A stretch of 64,000 nucleotides of DNA from Pomphorhynchus laevis (GCA_012934845.2 WNNJ02000889.1:89045-153044), one strand, 5' to 3'. Counted from the first letter of the stretch, positions 13,050-25,155 are shown. A program made the numbers and translations. The notes: generated by a model not told the origin, from the sequence alone.

Positions 13050-13898
13050 TGTGGCGCGCCCAGCGCGCCACCCATGCCAGATGCGCCACCTTAAAAAATA
13101 AATAAAAAGGCGGTAAAATTATATTTTTTTAATTCTAGAAAGATGAATCGTTTCTTCTTTTTTATCAATCTTAACTTTGACATAGTTATTTGACAAAACT
13201 TCAAGAACCTCGGCATTTGTATTGAAAAAAGAGGAGAGTTTAGATTTTTTTGTCTTCTGATTATTATCGAAATCCAAGGCAATCAATACTCTATCACCGA
13301 CATTTATGTCATATTTTGACTTATGTACAAGTGAATGTACATAAGTCTTTCTAAATATTTAGTGCAAATAGAAGAAACGGCATTTTCATTATCTAATGCA
13401 TCTGATGAATTTTCATCAAGATCTTTTGCTTGGTTTTCAACTTTTGGTTCAATGGAAGCTATTTCTGTATCTTCGTCGCTGGCTGAAACAGTGATTACAA
13501 GATGCTAATCACCTAGACTTATCAGGAAACGTCTGTTAACACATAGACTTCTACTGATTTGTTATATTCTCATGACAAAAATGAAATATAATTTTGATAT
13601 GCAATTATTTTTACATAATTCTATCATCTGTCTTCTACCATCTTGCACTGAGAGCACAGCTTATTCCCACACATAATCACGTGTCAATTTCACAGGGTAT
13701 AAATACCTTGAAATTTGCTCTCCAACACTCGTGCAAGCATCGCCACAAAGCAGGAAGGAAGACAGCAGAAAATTTTTTATTATTATTTTGTCATAGATGC
13801 TTAGTTTTGAATCTCGAGTTTGACATTCACGGGTTCGATTCTTCAAGAAGAACATTGGGTGGCGCATCTGGCATGGGTGGCGCGCTGGGCGCGCCACA
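13050..13898 (-). mobile_element. 849-bp TIR element with 5-bp target duplication
   Basis: The terminal inverted repeats are 41 bp and identical: left 13,050-13,090 beginning TGTGGCGCGCCCAGCGCGCC, right 13,858-13,898 ending in its complement with ACA. Both sides are flanked by GTAAA (13,045-13,049 and 13,899-13,903), a clean 5-bp target-site duplication. The TIR carries its own palindrome GGCGCGCCcaGCGCGCC and is strikingly GC-rich for this sequence. TGT...ACA ends with an integrase remnant inside fit a Ginger-like or related integrase-encoding DNA transposon. The small size indicates an internally deleted copy. Identical TIRs and an intact duplication suggest recent insertion. Confidence 0.92.
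13119..13322 (-). pseudogene. Integrase C-terminal domain remnant
   Basis: Inside the TIR element the minus strand reads KYDINVGDRVLIALDF, then EVLEVLSNNYVKVKIDKKEE, then THLSRIKKI and a stop. This is the small beta-barrel that ends retroviral-type integrases and Ginger-type transposases (GDRVL..., ...VLEV..NNYVKV..., HLSRIK). The segment before it (about 13,330-13,490, minus) is open in another frame and very acidic (SDEDTEIASIEP). The catalytic DDE core is absent, so this is a deleted relic. Confidence 0.7.
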
Positions 13899-14200
13899 GT
13901 AAATAACGGATGACTGATTACGATTCGCACATTTACCATCTGGTAGACAATCCACATAATTTTCAAGCTTTAACGCAAACATACTTTATAGTAATACTAA
14001 CATATTCAATCTCTATTACTTTTAACTATTCAAAATGTCTGATTTCATTTTAAGATATGTATTTTAATTAAATTTGTGTTAGTAATACTAGCATATGATG
14101 TTCTCAAACTAAAATATTTTATAATAAATAAAATCTAATATATAATAAATACATTCTAATAATGTAATAAATATTATACAATATAATAAATACAATCCGA

Positions 14201-14980
14201 ACGTTTAAAGGCTTAAACAAATTAAGAAATCGTTTTTGGAACACGCGCGGCCTGTAAGAAAGATTACGAGTGCACAAAGTAAACGGCAATCACTCTGTGC
14301 ATGATATATTAAAAAATATTGGCATGATATATTAAAATATACAATAATCAACATATTATAACATTATATCAATATAATATGATTAATATAACATGATATG
14401 AATAATAGAACATAATATGAAGATAACAGATTATATTGATAATAGGAAATATTTGACGCGATATATTAAAAATATGAAATATATCATGAATACTCAAAAA
14501 TATAATTTTATTCCAAAACCTATGTATTTAAAAATGTTAGTTTTTTAAATTTATAGTTATCTATAATTCAATTTAGAGATAAAAGATAAAATAAAAATAT
14601 TGTATAAAATAAAATGGTATAATATAAAAGGTGATTATAAGTGATTATAATAAATTCAATCTTAATAAACGTTTTGACATTGGAACATGCGCGACCTGTT
14701 CACGATTGTAAGTTTGACGAAAAAGAAAGATTACGAGTGCACAGTGTTAAAGACAGTCGATGTTTAGGCACTGGCGAAGAAACACGCACAGTAAGACAGT
14801 TGAATGATACCATGCTTAGCAAGGATCAAAAAGATTGACAAAGTTCTTCATTGTTAAATTTTCAGTGATCAGTTGTCCTTATCAACTGTTCCAACTTTCG
14901 GCGATTCATTGTATTCTGATTCTAGCATTGATATTTTGTAAAAAGTCCGGTTATTTTAATGGATCAATTGTAAAACGATT
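14201..14980 (+). repeat. Diverged duplication with a short open frame
   Basis: The segment 'ttggaacacgcgcggcctgt...aagaaagattacgagtgcac' near 14,236-14,285 recurs at 14,679-14,741 with a short insertion. The second copy lies in a 65-codon open frame (14,641-14,838; CKFDEKERLRVHSVKDSRC). A GTAAGA follows at about 14,789 and an acceptor-like tttcag at about 14,865. A join in the available phase meets a stop at once, so I do not propose a gene. Confidence 0.35.
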
Positions 14981-15145
14981 ACTATAGTCAATCCTTGCAC
15001 GCGCTGCTCATCTAATGTTTACACTTATCAATGATGCATTGTGTCAACGATCAATGAAAAGCTAGAATGCCGTTCTATGCTTTCCAAAACTTTGTTTTGC
15101 CTCTAGGGGTGACTACACACAAGAACATAAAAGAAACATCAAAAA

Positions 15146-15367
15146 ATGCATCGCGAACATGCTTCACTAATGAAATTGCGTAGTCTCAGAAATTTGTTTT
15201 CGTTGATCAGTTCATATACTAAAACAAAAATATCTAGAAATTTATTAAACAATTCTACCTCGCAAAAAGATATTGCTCTCGTCCGAATCGGTAACTTCAG
15301 TAAATCGATGCGAACACTCATATCTGATAGAATATGCGCCTTGACACATATGGTAAGGAAGCTATAG
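15146..15367 (+). other. Unassigned 73-codon open frame
   Basis: ATG to TAG; the product is basic and has no recognised domain (MHREHASLMKLRSLRNLFSL). A GTAAGG donor-like sequence sits at its end (about 15,352). The minus strand is also open over the same interval, so neither frame is certain. It may be part of the decayed RT that follows. Confidence 0.2.
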
Positions 15368-15429
15368 AATTTGCATCCGTCAACTTGAAACATGATTAAA
15401 AAGATGCCACGACATATTTATTAATGCCA

Positions 15430-16560
15430 GTTGATTCCAAAGCCGTTATGGCTTCCATATACTCTTTTACTAAACCTACATATACTGAGTGTTTTTTGTT
15501 TGCGCCATGAACATCTACAGGATATGATATTGACTGATCATGGAAATGTTCTACCGCGTATCGCAAGCATAATAAATTATTTGAATGGTGGACTTATTAA
15601 TATATTATTAATATATTTAGTACTAGCTTATCGGGAGTTATCCGATTATTTTTGCTGGTGCCGATCCGATATCACTAAACAGGCATTGTGGATGAATCCG
15701 ACTAATTGCAGATGTGACACCCTCAGTCGATTGTATTAGATATGTGCGTAGGAAATTGCGGAGAATTTTCCAGCGCTCTTAACCCCCATCTAGTCGGGGT
15801 GTCGATTTCAAACAGCATGAAACTTATCATCCATGATTTTAATCATTAAAATTACGAGACGATTGATCATTCAAATTAGTTATAACTAAATGTTCAAGTG
15901 CGAAATGCCTTTAAGTCATTAAATCACGATGTAATTATTCAAGCTGTATATAGACAATTCGGTGATGCTATGAACGACCTTGGCATTTACGTATTGGGGG
16001 TCAGGAATCGTAAAAATCTTTACGCAGAGTACTGCAGGGTGGCCCTCTTGAGCCTGTCAGTTCTCGCTTTGAATTCAACTGACGATAGAGAATATAAATT
16101 TGTTAGGGTTATTGGATTAAATGGTACTTAGACGATGGAATAATCGGTGAGTTCGCACGGCCCTGAGACTCAAGTGGTGAAAAAACCAGATAATAGGAAA
16201 TCACGAAGCAACTCATTTTTGTACAGTTGCATTTCTCTGAATCCATGACCTTGAAAGAAACCATTAATTTTATTCTAATTGGAAAGCCAATTGGAAGTCT
16301 ATAATTTATTGTTTCTTGTCTGGAATAAAGAGATCCTGACTTGCTTTCAGAAATTCCCGATCCGCAGATTATCCACCTATTTTTACAACACTGCAATTCA
16401 GGCTTACGTAATAACCATTTGATGCGAATAGTCGATTCTTCTATGAACTCTGCTCTAAAACATTTTAATGAATCCATCATCAATATCATTAACGAAGTAA
16501 TATTCCTAGTTGTCGCAAACACATAGTTGCAGGCTATTCCTACAATAGCCAACTCGCTAA
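15430..16560 (+). pseudogene. Decayed non-LTR reverse transcriptase
   Basis: Pieces of an RT appear in order but in changing frames: GIRxIA-like DNA at about 15,690; 'ALNPHLVGVSISNSMKLIIH' at about 15,772-15,835; 'NAFKSLNHDVIIQAVYRQF' at 15,900-15,960; 'VLQGGPLEP' (RT QGDPLGP motif) at about 16,030; 'WYLDDGIIGEF' (the catalytic Y-x-D-D motif) at about 16,117; 'LIGKPIGS' at about 16,280; 'SEIPDPQIIHLFLQHCNSGL' at about 16,345. Several stops and frameshifts separate them. The motif wording is the same broad family as the RT at 19,996-22,080, but this copy is far older. Confidence 0.7.
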
Positions 16561-17934
16561 ACTTCTCATACAGTATTTCGTATCCTTATAATGATGTGGC
16601 TGAGGATTTAAATATCAACACAATGCCAACTAAGTTTAAAGATCTTAGAGATCATAAATCTACACTTATTAAAGTATATAATATAATCACTTTTAAAAGG
16701 TAAAATAACTCGCTTAATTAAATATGTAAATCTAACATATAAAATATTTATTAAATATCTATTATTTTATATATTCATTTAGATGTTTATATCTTATAAA
16801 AATTAAATGCATTTATAAGTTAAAAATATTTAACTGGTACAATGAATGAAAGCAAACTGATAGAAATTTATTGCGAAATTTTAGCAAAGTGTTTTCTAAT
16901 CTATCCTAAAATAGAAATTTTATCCTAAGATAAAATTTCTTAAATTTCGATAAACGAACCTTGACAGTTTAATCAACGTTGCGGCTACATTACGACAATC
17001 ATTTAAATATATTATCAATATATTATTTAATTATTATTAATACATTATTTCATTTGTTTTTATTGATACTAAACAGGTTATATATATTATAATCGGGTAT
17101 AGAATATAAAATATTATAAAATATAATATATTTTATAATATATATTATATTTATTATATTTTATATTATAAAATATAATTCGTAAATTAACCACTTCACA
17201 CTTGCATTTAATTTAGACGTATACATTAGATGACTATTTAATGACCAAGTATTTCATGACGTATCAAACATTTCAAATTTGTAAATTTTCTCAGTTTTCC
17301 TGACGACGCCTATGAACAACAGGTGAAAATTTGAATAATAAAAATATTTTAAACTAGTCCCTTTCCAAATAAAAATAAACTTATAAAAAATAATTTATTA
17401 TTTAATAATAATATAAATAATATTATTAAATAATTTATTATTTGATAATTTGTTTAGAATTTTCACTAGTACGCTTAAAAGATATTAAATAATTAACATT
17501 TACAAAACTACACAATATAGTAATTATTTACAACTATTTAATGATAAATAAATATTTCCAATTTAAAAACTACGAAATTTAATCATTTGAAATTAAATAA
17601 TATATAAATTGTAAAATATTATATTATTGTATTATAATTTAAAGAATTGTCTATAAACATAACGAAATACTTTATTTTAAAAGATACAAAATATGTATTT
17701 AGCACGAACGTAGTTGCACCACAAGGTTTCGTATTCTTTCCATTAAATCCACACAACAACTAGCCCAATACATGGTGAAATTCAATGTGTTGTTTACAAC
17801 ACTTTATAATGAAATAAATTATCCCTATTTAAAAAAAATGGTTTTCGCGCCAATTATAGCAAAATATTTTTTATACAAAGTATACATTATTAATATATTT
17901 CTCGAAACAATAAAGAAGCTTTTCGAAAGTATAA
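16561..17934. other. AT-rich spacer
   Basis: Long A/T runs and small palindromes such as 17,100-17,180. I see no gene. Confidence 0.7.
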
Positions 17935-18345
17935 ATGAACAACGGTGATTACAACAATTGTATGAATACTTGTAACGAGGAACCCTGCAAGATAGTAAAG
18001 CTTGCACCTGGACAACAGCTCTGTGTAACAAAGACAACATACTGTCTATCACCTCCACCGGACAGAACTGAGGAAAGAAAAATAAATCCAATCGTCACAG
18101 TTCAATGTTGTCCGGATGATGCAGGTCAGGAGTATATCATTCAGTCGGATAAACACCAAAATAACTGCAGTAATTATAACCAAAATCCATATTGCCCTCC
18201 AAATAATAGTAGAGATGAACGTATGCTCAACTGTTATCCTCGCAATGCAGATACACGAAACGGATTTGGAAATAATGGACGGTCGCCGGCTTCCAAGCCT
18301 TCAGGATGGTACGATAGCTGTGGGGAATTCAACTATCGATATTAA
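17935..18345 (+). CDS. Small cysteine-rich protein, unrecognised
   Basis: An uninterrupted 136-codon frame runs from ATG (MNNGDYNNCMNTCNEEPCK) to TAA. The product has many cysteines in its first half (CMNTC, EEPC, QQLC, TTYC, VQCC), is rich in Asn, Pro and Asp, and ends WYDSCGEFNYRY. There is no hydrophobic start or membrane segment, so it would be cytoplasmic or nuclear unless an upstream exon adds a signal. It is intronless as read. AATAAA-type polyadenylation signals follow at 18,372 and about 18,402, within 60 bp of the stop. Base composition differs sharply from the AT-rich flanks. I do not recognise a family. Confidence 0.7.
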   Translation: MNNGDYNNCMNTCNEEPCKIVKLAPGQQLCVTKTTYCLSPPPDRTEERKINPIVTVQCCPDDAGQEYIIQSDKHQNNCSNYNQNPYCPPNNSRDERMLNCYPRNADTRNGFGNNGRSPASKPSGWYDSCGEFNYRY

Positions 18346-18739
18346 TCGATATATTATTTTTATGGTCCTTCAATAAATTTGTAATTTTTAGTTTGATTTT
18401 GAAATAAAATAAAAAAAAATACAATTATATGTTAATTTGTGTTAATTTTAATAGTATTTTTTAGTCTTAAAATCATTCAATTTCGCTTCGTCATCACCAA
18501 ATCGAAGTAATGATTTCAACATTATATTTTGTTGGTAAAATAGCAAAGAAAAATGAGCATTAATTGTACGTTCAGAATTGGAACACGAAGATAAGGATAT
18601 TTCGTTATCCCATGCTCAGTAAATATGTTTCATAACTTTCATATAGTTTCATTTATGCCATTTACTAAGAAGAAACTGCTTTGAGAAGCTTTCGATCGTC
18701 AATTACAAGAATAAATCTTTATTCTTAAAACCACTAAAG

Positions 18740-18948
18740 TATTTTAAATTTTTAAATTATTCAAGACCAATCAGGTATGGTTGAACGGTAGCAAAAAAAA
18801 TATTTTGATATTTCGCAAGAAATTACTATCATCTTCAGAAATTTCTGAAGATTAAGTAGATTAAGATGATAATTTCTGAAAATGCTAGTATTTTCTAGCG
18901 AAATATCAAAATACCTGATTGTTCCTGGATATTTAAAAATTTAAAATA
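18740..18948. mobile_element. Foldback (MITE-like) element, about 209 bp
   Basis: The left arm 'tattttaaatttttaaatta...aatcaggta' and the right arm 'acctgattgttcctgg...tttaaaaatttaaaata' are imperfect complements. An inner pair (tttgatatttcgcaagaaat / tttctagcgaaatatcaaaa) and a central palindrome (cttcagaaatttctgaag) continue the fold. No open frame is present. The right-arm sequence recurs alone at 19,614-19,656, so it is a dispersed family. Confidence 0.8.
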
Positions 18949-19613
18949 CAAATAAGGATGGATATATTTCTAATTAAAGTATTTATAGCACTATATCTAT
19001 AATTCGTAACAGATTGATCATAATAACAATTCATAAAATGTACTTAATATAATTTTAATATAACTTAATACAATTAATTTAATATAATTATAATTATTTA
19101 ATATAATTATAATTTTTAACTTGATTTTTTCATTGTTTACTTTAGTAGCTTATTCACACCTCAATTTGGCAAGTTCCTTTTATCATTTAGCGTTTTTGAT
19201 TTTTATTCTTTCATATCTTCAAAATTCCCTATGCTTTTGTCAATCAAAACCGCAATGCCTTTAAATTTAATAGCGATTAAATGAAGCCCACAACTCGATT
19301 TGATTAAAAAATATAAATACATATAAATAATTATCAAAAATGTTAACTTCAAAAATACGTTTTATTAAATTATTCTTATATATTGATATAATATATAAGA
19401 ATATAATAAACTGCAATTCACAAATAGTAAATAAACGAAGTAAAATTTATCTTGTATTATTTAAATATTTTAACGTGTAATTCGTTTAATTTTATTCGCT
19501 TCTTTTAAGTGTTCAATTTTATATTTAAATATACATTAAATATTAAAGAACTAAATTAATATTCTCAAACATTAATAATGGTATACAAATTTTATAAAAA
19601 TAAAATTCACATA

Positions 19614-19656
19614 CCTGATTGTTCCTGGATATTTAAAAATTCAAAATACAGATCAG
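19614..19656 (+). repeat. Solo arm of the 18.7-kb foldback family
   Basis: 'acctgattgttcctggatat' and the following 'ttaaaaattcaaaatac' repeat the right end of the foldback at 18,740-18,948 with one or two changes. The rest of the element is missing. Confidence 0.75.
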
Positions 19657-19910
19657 GGTGAATACATTTATGATCATTCAAAGCATTGATTTTCATTTTA
19701 TATATTTTATAAAATATATATTATATTTATATAAAAAATATATAAAAAATATATTATATTTATATATCATATTTATATTATGTTTATATTTATATATTAT
19801 ATATATATTATTGAAATGTATTCCCTTCATTGTTTCTTAATATCAGAAAAAAATTATAAATAAATATTTGAATGTTAAAATATAACAACATCATAAAATA
19901 TATATATATA

Positions 19911-22095
19911 TTTTTTTTTAAGAATAATAACTTTATTGAAAAAGAAAAGTAAATTTTACAGAAATTAGGTTCCCGTCGCGCATTCGCAGACATAATTAGA
20001 CTTCGAGCACAGCGCAAAACTCGCTGTGGTGGGTTGTCATAAGATTAATAGGTTTGGAACAGCTGGAACGTGGCGAGCGTAAGCATGCGGAAACTGATCG
20101 TGCGATTTCAAAACTGATGTCTCGTTTCATCTTTATGGCTAGATCAGAATAAGAACGCGTTGACCGATGCGTCAGTTTTGAAGCCGTGGTTTTGATTAAT
20201 CTTTCCGCTTCAATGCCCATTCCTCCCGAAGTGGAGAAAATAAGAGGTATGAAAGACCCTCGTTCAACTAGCGCAATCCGTTCACTGTATTTGGCTTTCT
20301 TGCGACTCTCGTTGTATTCGAAAACAGACTCAGGCTTCCTTGATATGTTCGATTGAGCAGGTGCAGCAAATACATTAACATCAAAAAATGTTCGCTCAAA
20401 TCGACTACCGTGTAGCCCGGAACAAACTATGTCAAGACGCGCGCTTGGATCACGGGTTGTTGTTGTTCGTTCGAAAGTAATATTTTCAGGAACCTCGGTT
20501 AGCTGAGGTTCGCAAGCTACGCCGTGAGATATGCGACTAAGATAGTGTGAGATGATGTCGCGGACTGCATTATGCCGGATCGAAGGCAAAGCACCTCGTC
20601 TACATGATAAGGAATGAGCCACACTGACTCGAGTGCCGCAAATGCAGTTGCTAACTCCAATCTTAGGATCAGTATGTCCATACCTTGCGTTCAAAGCATC
20701 CCTGAATTCGTTCGAAGAAAGATGAAAATTTTCATGCTTGAGCGGAAGCGCACTTAACCACGAAGAAGCTCCACTGCGAGCAGCATGCGCGATCAGATTA
20801 CTGGTTGCGGGTATCGCTAAGATCGGAATTTTAGAGAGGCGTTCTTGGTGCGATAGTGATCGTAGTGTCTTGATTTCGCTAAGCATAGTTTTCTGCCTCT
20901 CTCTTAGGCTATCGCCACCTGAACCAGAATTATAGGTTGAAATTAGCATGTTTGAGGATTTGCGTTCAAGTGTGGCTATGGTTGCAGGGTTCGCGATACC
21001 AATACCTCCAAATTTGAAAGGAGAGCACAATATTGACTTCCAGTCTTCATCGAGGTCCCAGGACACGAAGTTTGGGAGAAGCTGTGTGATTAAAGTGTGT
21101 GACAGATCCGACCAGATAGTGGCTGAGCAGTCGCAGGTGCGCATTATGTGTGTCCACTTAAATTGGACGGAGTTGATTAATCCTGCAAAAGCGACATGCG
21201 GATCTACCTTGGCAACATAATCGAGACGTTGCAGCATTGTGGTCCATGTAGACAGAAGTTTTGCGGTTGCTGCATTTACAAAATCGTTGGACCCGACTGG
21301 ACTGCCGAGAATGATGATTCCATCGGTGGAAGTTTTTATTTCGGGGTCGGGGAGGTTCGATTGATCAATATGAAGGTGTGATAGGAGGTGAGACTTACGT
21401 GTGTTTACGAAATAGCCATACTTTGGTCCATCGGTATGAAGCACTTCCCATACCTGTTTCAAAACGTCAGTGGTCCCAATAAAGTTGGCGTCATCTGCAT
21501 ACCATTTTTGGAAGACCGACGGAACTTTGCGTTGAATTGCTTTTATCAAAGGGAGAGAGGTCAGGGCGAAGCCAGCCATCGCAAAAGGATCGCCCTGGGT
21601 GAAACCTTCGGTGGAGTATAAGCTTTGACTTCCCACAATGAGTTGTGCAGGGTTTGCGTAGACATTACGAAGAGCCCGAGAAAGCGACGGGCATACGAAA
21701 TCTATGTTGTGTAATGCCACCGCTCTGTTTGTTCGGTTGAAAGCATTTGAAGCATCGATTGACAAAATACAGCGGTCGTCGTGACGGTTAAACTCATCTC
21801 TAAGTGTGCTGATGGCGACTTCGATACCGCCTTTTTGAGAAGCCCCTAATTGAACGGACCCAGCAACGTCCTGAATGTCATTGCGAACAATATCTAGAAT
21901 GGCCCGGCTTATAATGCGTCTGACAGTATTGCAAATACCTATGGGGCGGATTCCTCCTGACTTTTTCTCTAAAGCAACCAGACGGCAAGCGGTGAAAGCA
22001 TCTAAAGTTCCTGGAGTGAGTGGTTCTGTTGCGACGAGTGGTTCTGTTGAGTGGTTCTGTTGAGTGGGTGGTTCTGAGTGAGTGGTTCTGTTGTC
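19911..22095 (-). mobile_element. 5'-truncated LINE with RT and RLE-type C-terminus
   Basis: The element runs on the minus strand and ends in AATAAA (about 19,934) and a short A tract at 19,911-19,919. At its 5' side the coding frame runs into a small tandem repeat of 'gagtggttctgtt' units (about 22,017-22,095), where homology to known RT motifs stops. This looks like a 5' truncation with added filler. The coding part is described separately. Confidence 0.75.
19996..22080 (-). CDS. Non-LTR RT with zinc motif and endonuclease-like end
   Basis: The frame is open for about 695 codons; the first ATG is at 21,765, but coding clearly starts upstream of it. In order it shows: LTPGTLDAFTACRLVALEKK, GGIRPIGICNTVRRI (RT motifs 0-1); VQLGASQKGGIEVAI; LSIDASNAFNR (catalytic D); EGFTQGDPFAMAGFAL (QGDP); KWYADDANFIG (YADD); KTHL-like thumb; LGSPVGS; a cysteine-histidine motif CICGTRVSVAHSLSC with RHNAVRDI; then ARLDIVCSG...FFDVNVFAAPAQ...YSERIALVERGSF...FSTSGGMG. 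The last part has D...DVxVF acidic residues like a PD-(D/E)XK fold, as in R2/NeSL-group LINEs with a restriction-like endonuclease. All RT catalytic residues are present and no stop interrupts the frame, so decay is recent. The N-terminal DNA-binding region is missing. Confidence 0.85.
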   Translation of the reverse strand, partial: HSEPPTQQNHSTEPLVATEPLTPGTLDAFTACRLVALEKKSGGIRPIGICNTVRRIISRAILDIVRNDIQDVAGSVQLGASQKGGIEVAISTLRDEFNRHDDRCILSIDASNAFNRTNRAVALHNIDFVCPSLSRALRNVYANPAQLIVGSQSLYSTEGFTQGDPFAMAGFALTSLPLIKAIQRKVPSVFQKWYADDANFIGTTDVLKQVWEVLHTDGPKYGYFVNTRKSHLLSHLHIDQSNLPDPEIKTSTDGIIILGSPVGSNDFVNAATAKLLSTWTTMLQRLDYVAKVDPHVAFAGLINSVQFKWTHIMRTCDCSATIWSDLSHTLITQLLPNFVSWDLDEDWKSILCSPFKFGGIGIANPATIATLERKSSNMLISTYNSGSGGDSLRERQKTMLSEIKTLRSLSHQERLSKIPILAIPATSNLIAHAARSGASSWLSALPLKHENFHLSSNEFRDALNARYGHTDPKIGVSNCICGTRVSVAHSLSCRRGALPSIRHNAVRDIISHYLSRISHGVACEPQLTEVPENITFERTTTTRDPSARLDIVCSGLHGSRFERTFFDVNVFAAPAQSNISRKPESVFEYNESRKKAKYSERIALVERGSFIPLIFSTSGGMGIEAERLIKTTASKLTHRSTRSYSDLAIKMKRDISFEIARSVSACLRSPRSSCSKPINLMTTHHSEFCAVLEV

Positions 22096-24204
22096 AGTTA
22101 TGCAAATAATTTCTTAGTTATTTAATCAATTTTATTAGTTTTTCATCCAGTTTTAATTTTCAACACGTAAACTGTCAAATAGCTAATAGCGTTGAATTAT
22201 CTAAATTGCATCATTTACGATTAGTGGTAGGCATTGAAACAATATGTTTGACGATCTTTCTCTATGACATTATGCTGCTACTTGACAATCTGAATGCAAA
22301 TAATTAAATCTTTTGATTTTTTAGATGTATCATCATACTTAAAGTTTTTTTGGTAAATTTCGAAGCCATACTCTAGCATCATCGTTCTATCATACGCTGC
22401 TAAGTACCTCGTAGTTCCTCTCACCATAGCCTCTCTGGTGTTAATATACAATTAATTTAAGTTGTAGTTAGTTCATTTAGTGACGTACCTAATTTAATAT
22501 CTAAATTATCAAATAAATATTAAAATTTTTACATTTTAATCTCTATAGTTAGATTTCACTTTTGGACTACCAAATAATTTCACTAGCTCGACATTTTTAA
22601 TACATTAAAAAAGTTTTCCGAATAACACATTGCATTGAAACAATAGAAAGATTCGATTGATCGGAAACGTATGCAACTGACTTTATTTCATCAAGCTTCA
22701 ACTCATGAGATCAACAGAAGAATAATTGAGAAAACGAAAGCAACGCAACTCAATAAAAGTAAGTAAATAAAAATGTAATTGCCAATCAGAATTAGATACA
22801 AAACCCTTGATGAATTTCGAACCTATTTGACTTCCTGTTTAAAACAACGCCCACTTTGTAAATTGAAGCCACAGGTAACTGGTTGTAGCACAGTAAAACT
22901 TATTAATTAGACATCCCACTACTTTGCAATAGACACAGGCGCCATCTTCAGATCCACGAAGCATATAACCTGGATGGACGTAGATGCTAATTAGACATTG
23001 TTAAGATAATAAAGAACTTATCAGTAGCTCCGTCATGTAACCGAATTCACATAATTCTTCCAAACGTATTTGCGATCATGATAAACTTGTCTGAGACTAA
23101 GGAAATAAATGCATATAATTGTAGCACGCATTTCAAACATGATAAATTATTTGATTTATTATGAATGATTCTACAATAATGAAATATTTCAATTCAGTTA
23201 TTTAATCTGACGTGTTGAAGCTTGATGAATTACAGGCCTTTGCGTCGTTGTATTTGGTATTTTAAGCACAAAAGATAACGCTAGATGAACAAAAATAACT
23301 TATATTATTGTCCAATTATATACGTTGAATAGCTATTTACAAACTAAAAATGTTTGAATATTCACTATTGCTAAAATGATTTTTTATTAAATTAATAAAA
23401 AAAGTTAATTTCTTTAAATTAAGAAATTAACCAACATTTTAACAGTCCTCTAGAATCTAACGTGTCACATGGTGGTAATATAATCATTGAAATTTATACA
23501 AATCATACATGGGTTGAATTGACTCACCCATACCGGGATCCAAGAAAATCATTTATTTTACAGATATAAAATAAATAAAAATGTAAAACCATATTTTAAA
23601 AAACTATATTAATTTACTGATAAATGAGGGCTGATGGGGCAACGTTGCTAACGATGAATTTACGTGCTCTGAATTTACATTTACATTTATTGCAGTGTCT
23701 ACATTTAGGAATTTTAAATGTTACCTATTCTTGAAAACTGGAATGTGGGAAAGTATACGTTAAACTTATAAATGGACAAATATCAAATTTGATGAACAAT
23801 TTCTTAAATAAAGACAAATTTTAAATGCAAAAGTATTTTGCAATATCGTTTATTAATTATATTCATAGGTGCATTATCAAAATAAATATTCCAGATTTTT
23901 TTGTAAATTATTTTAATTCGCAATTTTTACTGTAAATCAAAAACAGGCAAAATTTGTATAAAAATGTTTGAACAAAAGTCATCAAACAAATGATTCATAT
24001 TCCGTATTTTCCTATATGAGCAACGCTCGTAGTATTACAGCATATTCTGCATCTTCTCATAAACGATAAAGAACTATAAGAGTAAAGGAATCTTTAAAAT
24101 TCGACAAAACCAATTATTACACGATAATGCAAATTAAACATCTAAATGCCATTTTATCAGCTAATATTTTTATCATCTAAATTGAAAGTGTTCAAATAAT
24201 ATTG
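22096..24204. other. AT-rich interval with a few short coding-like patches
   Basis: The minus strand has open, codon-like patches at about 22,340-22,440 (REAMVRGTTRYLAAYDRTMM) and 22,850-23,095 (LRQVYHDRKYVWKNYVNS, then GYMLRGSEDGACVYCK) with GT and AG at intron-like 44-55 nt spacing. I cannot join them in phase or name a family. Nothing else is recognised. Confidence 0.35.
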
Positions 24205-25030
24205 TTCAAAAGATTCAACTATGGAATATTTAAAGTATTCAAATATGGAATATATGGAATATTTTTTTATAAAGATTTAATATATATATTATTGAAATAA
24301 TATTATTATATATAATTTAAACAACACAATGTTATTATTCTCAGTTTATAATAACCTGTCATAATAAGATGGTTTCAACCGAAAAGATTCAAATATGGAA
24401 TATTTAAAGTATTCAAATATGGAATATATGGAATATTTTTAATAAAGATTTAATATATATATTATTGAAATAATATTATTATATATAATTTAAACAACAC
24501 AATGTTATTATTCTCAGTTTATAATAACTTGTCATAATAAGATGGTTTCAACCGAAAAGATTCAAATATGGAATATTTAAAGTATTCAAATATGGAATAT
24601 ATGGAATATTTTTTATAAAGATTTAATATATATATTATTGAAATAATATTATTATATATAATTTAAACAACACAATGTTATTATTCTCAGTTTATAATAA
24701 CATGTCATAATAAGATGGTTTCAACCGAAAAGATTCAAATATGGAATATTTAAAGTATTCAAATATGGAATATATGGAATATTTTTTATATATATTCAAT
24801 ATATATAAAAGTATTGTAAGTAAAATAAACCTTTTCCGGTTTCTTTTACTAACAATACTTGTATGGAAGCATTCAATCGTGGATCCCGGAGTCGGTTACA
24901 CTCTCACTCTAATTATATATATTCAATAATTTAAACAACACAATGTTATTATTCTCAGTTTATAATAACCTGTCATAATAAGATGGTTTCAACGGAAAAG
25001 ATTCAAATATTCCATATTTGAAGTATTCAA
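24205..25030 (+). repeat. About 173-bp tandem repeat, 4-5 copies
   Basis: Units start with 'aaaagattcaaatatggaat' at 24,208, 24,381, about 24,554, 24,727 and about 24,998 (partial). The fourth unit holds a unique insert of about 140 bp (24,790-24,925) with a hairpin (aagtattgtaagtaaa / tttactaacaatactt). An open frame over this insert (24,741-24,929) follows the repeat and is not a gene. Confidence 0.9.
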
Positions 25031-25155
25031 ATATGGAATATATGTTATATATGTTATATTAAAAAGGTCATTCAAATATTCATGAAGAGGCTAATTGCAT
25101 TTAATAATAACTTCTATTAAAACATAATTTTTAATATTTCTATTAGCCATTAAAA

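Noticed and set aside
24790-24925. Unique insert with a GTAAGT-like site and hairpin, considered as a spliced-leader or snRNA gene
   Set aside because: No Sm-type site, no match to leaders I know and no promoter signature; only a hairpin remains.
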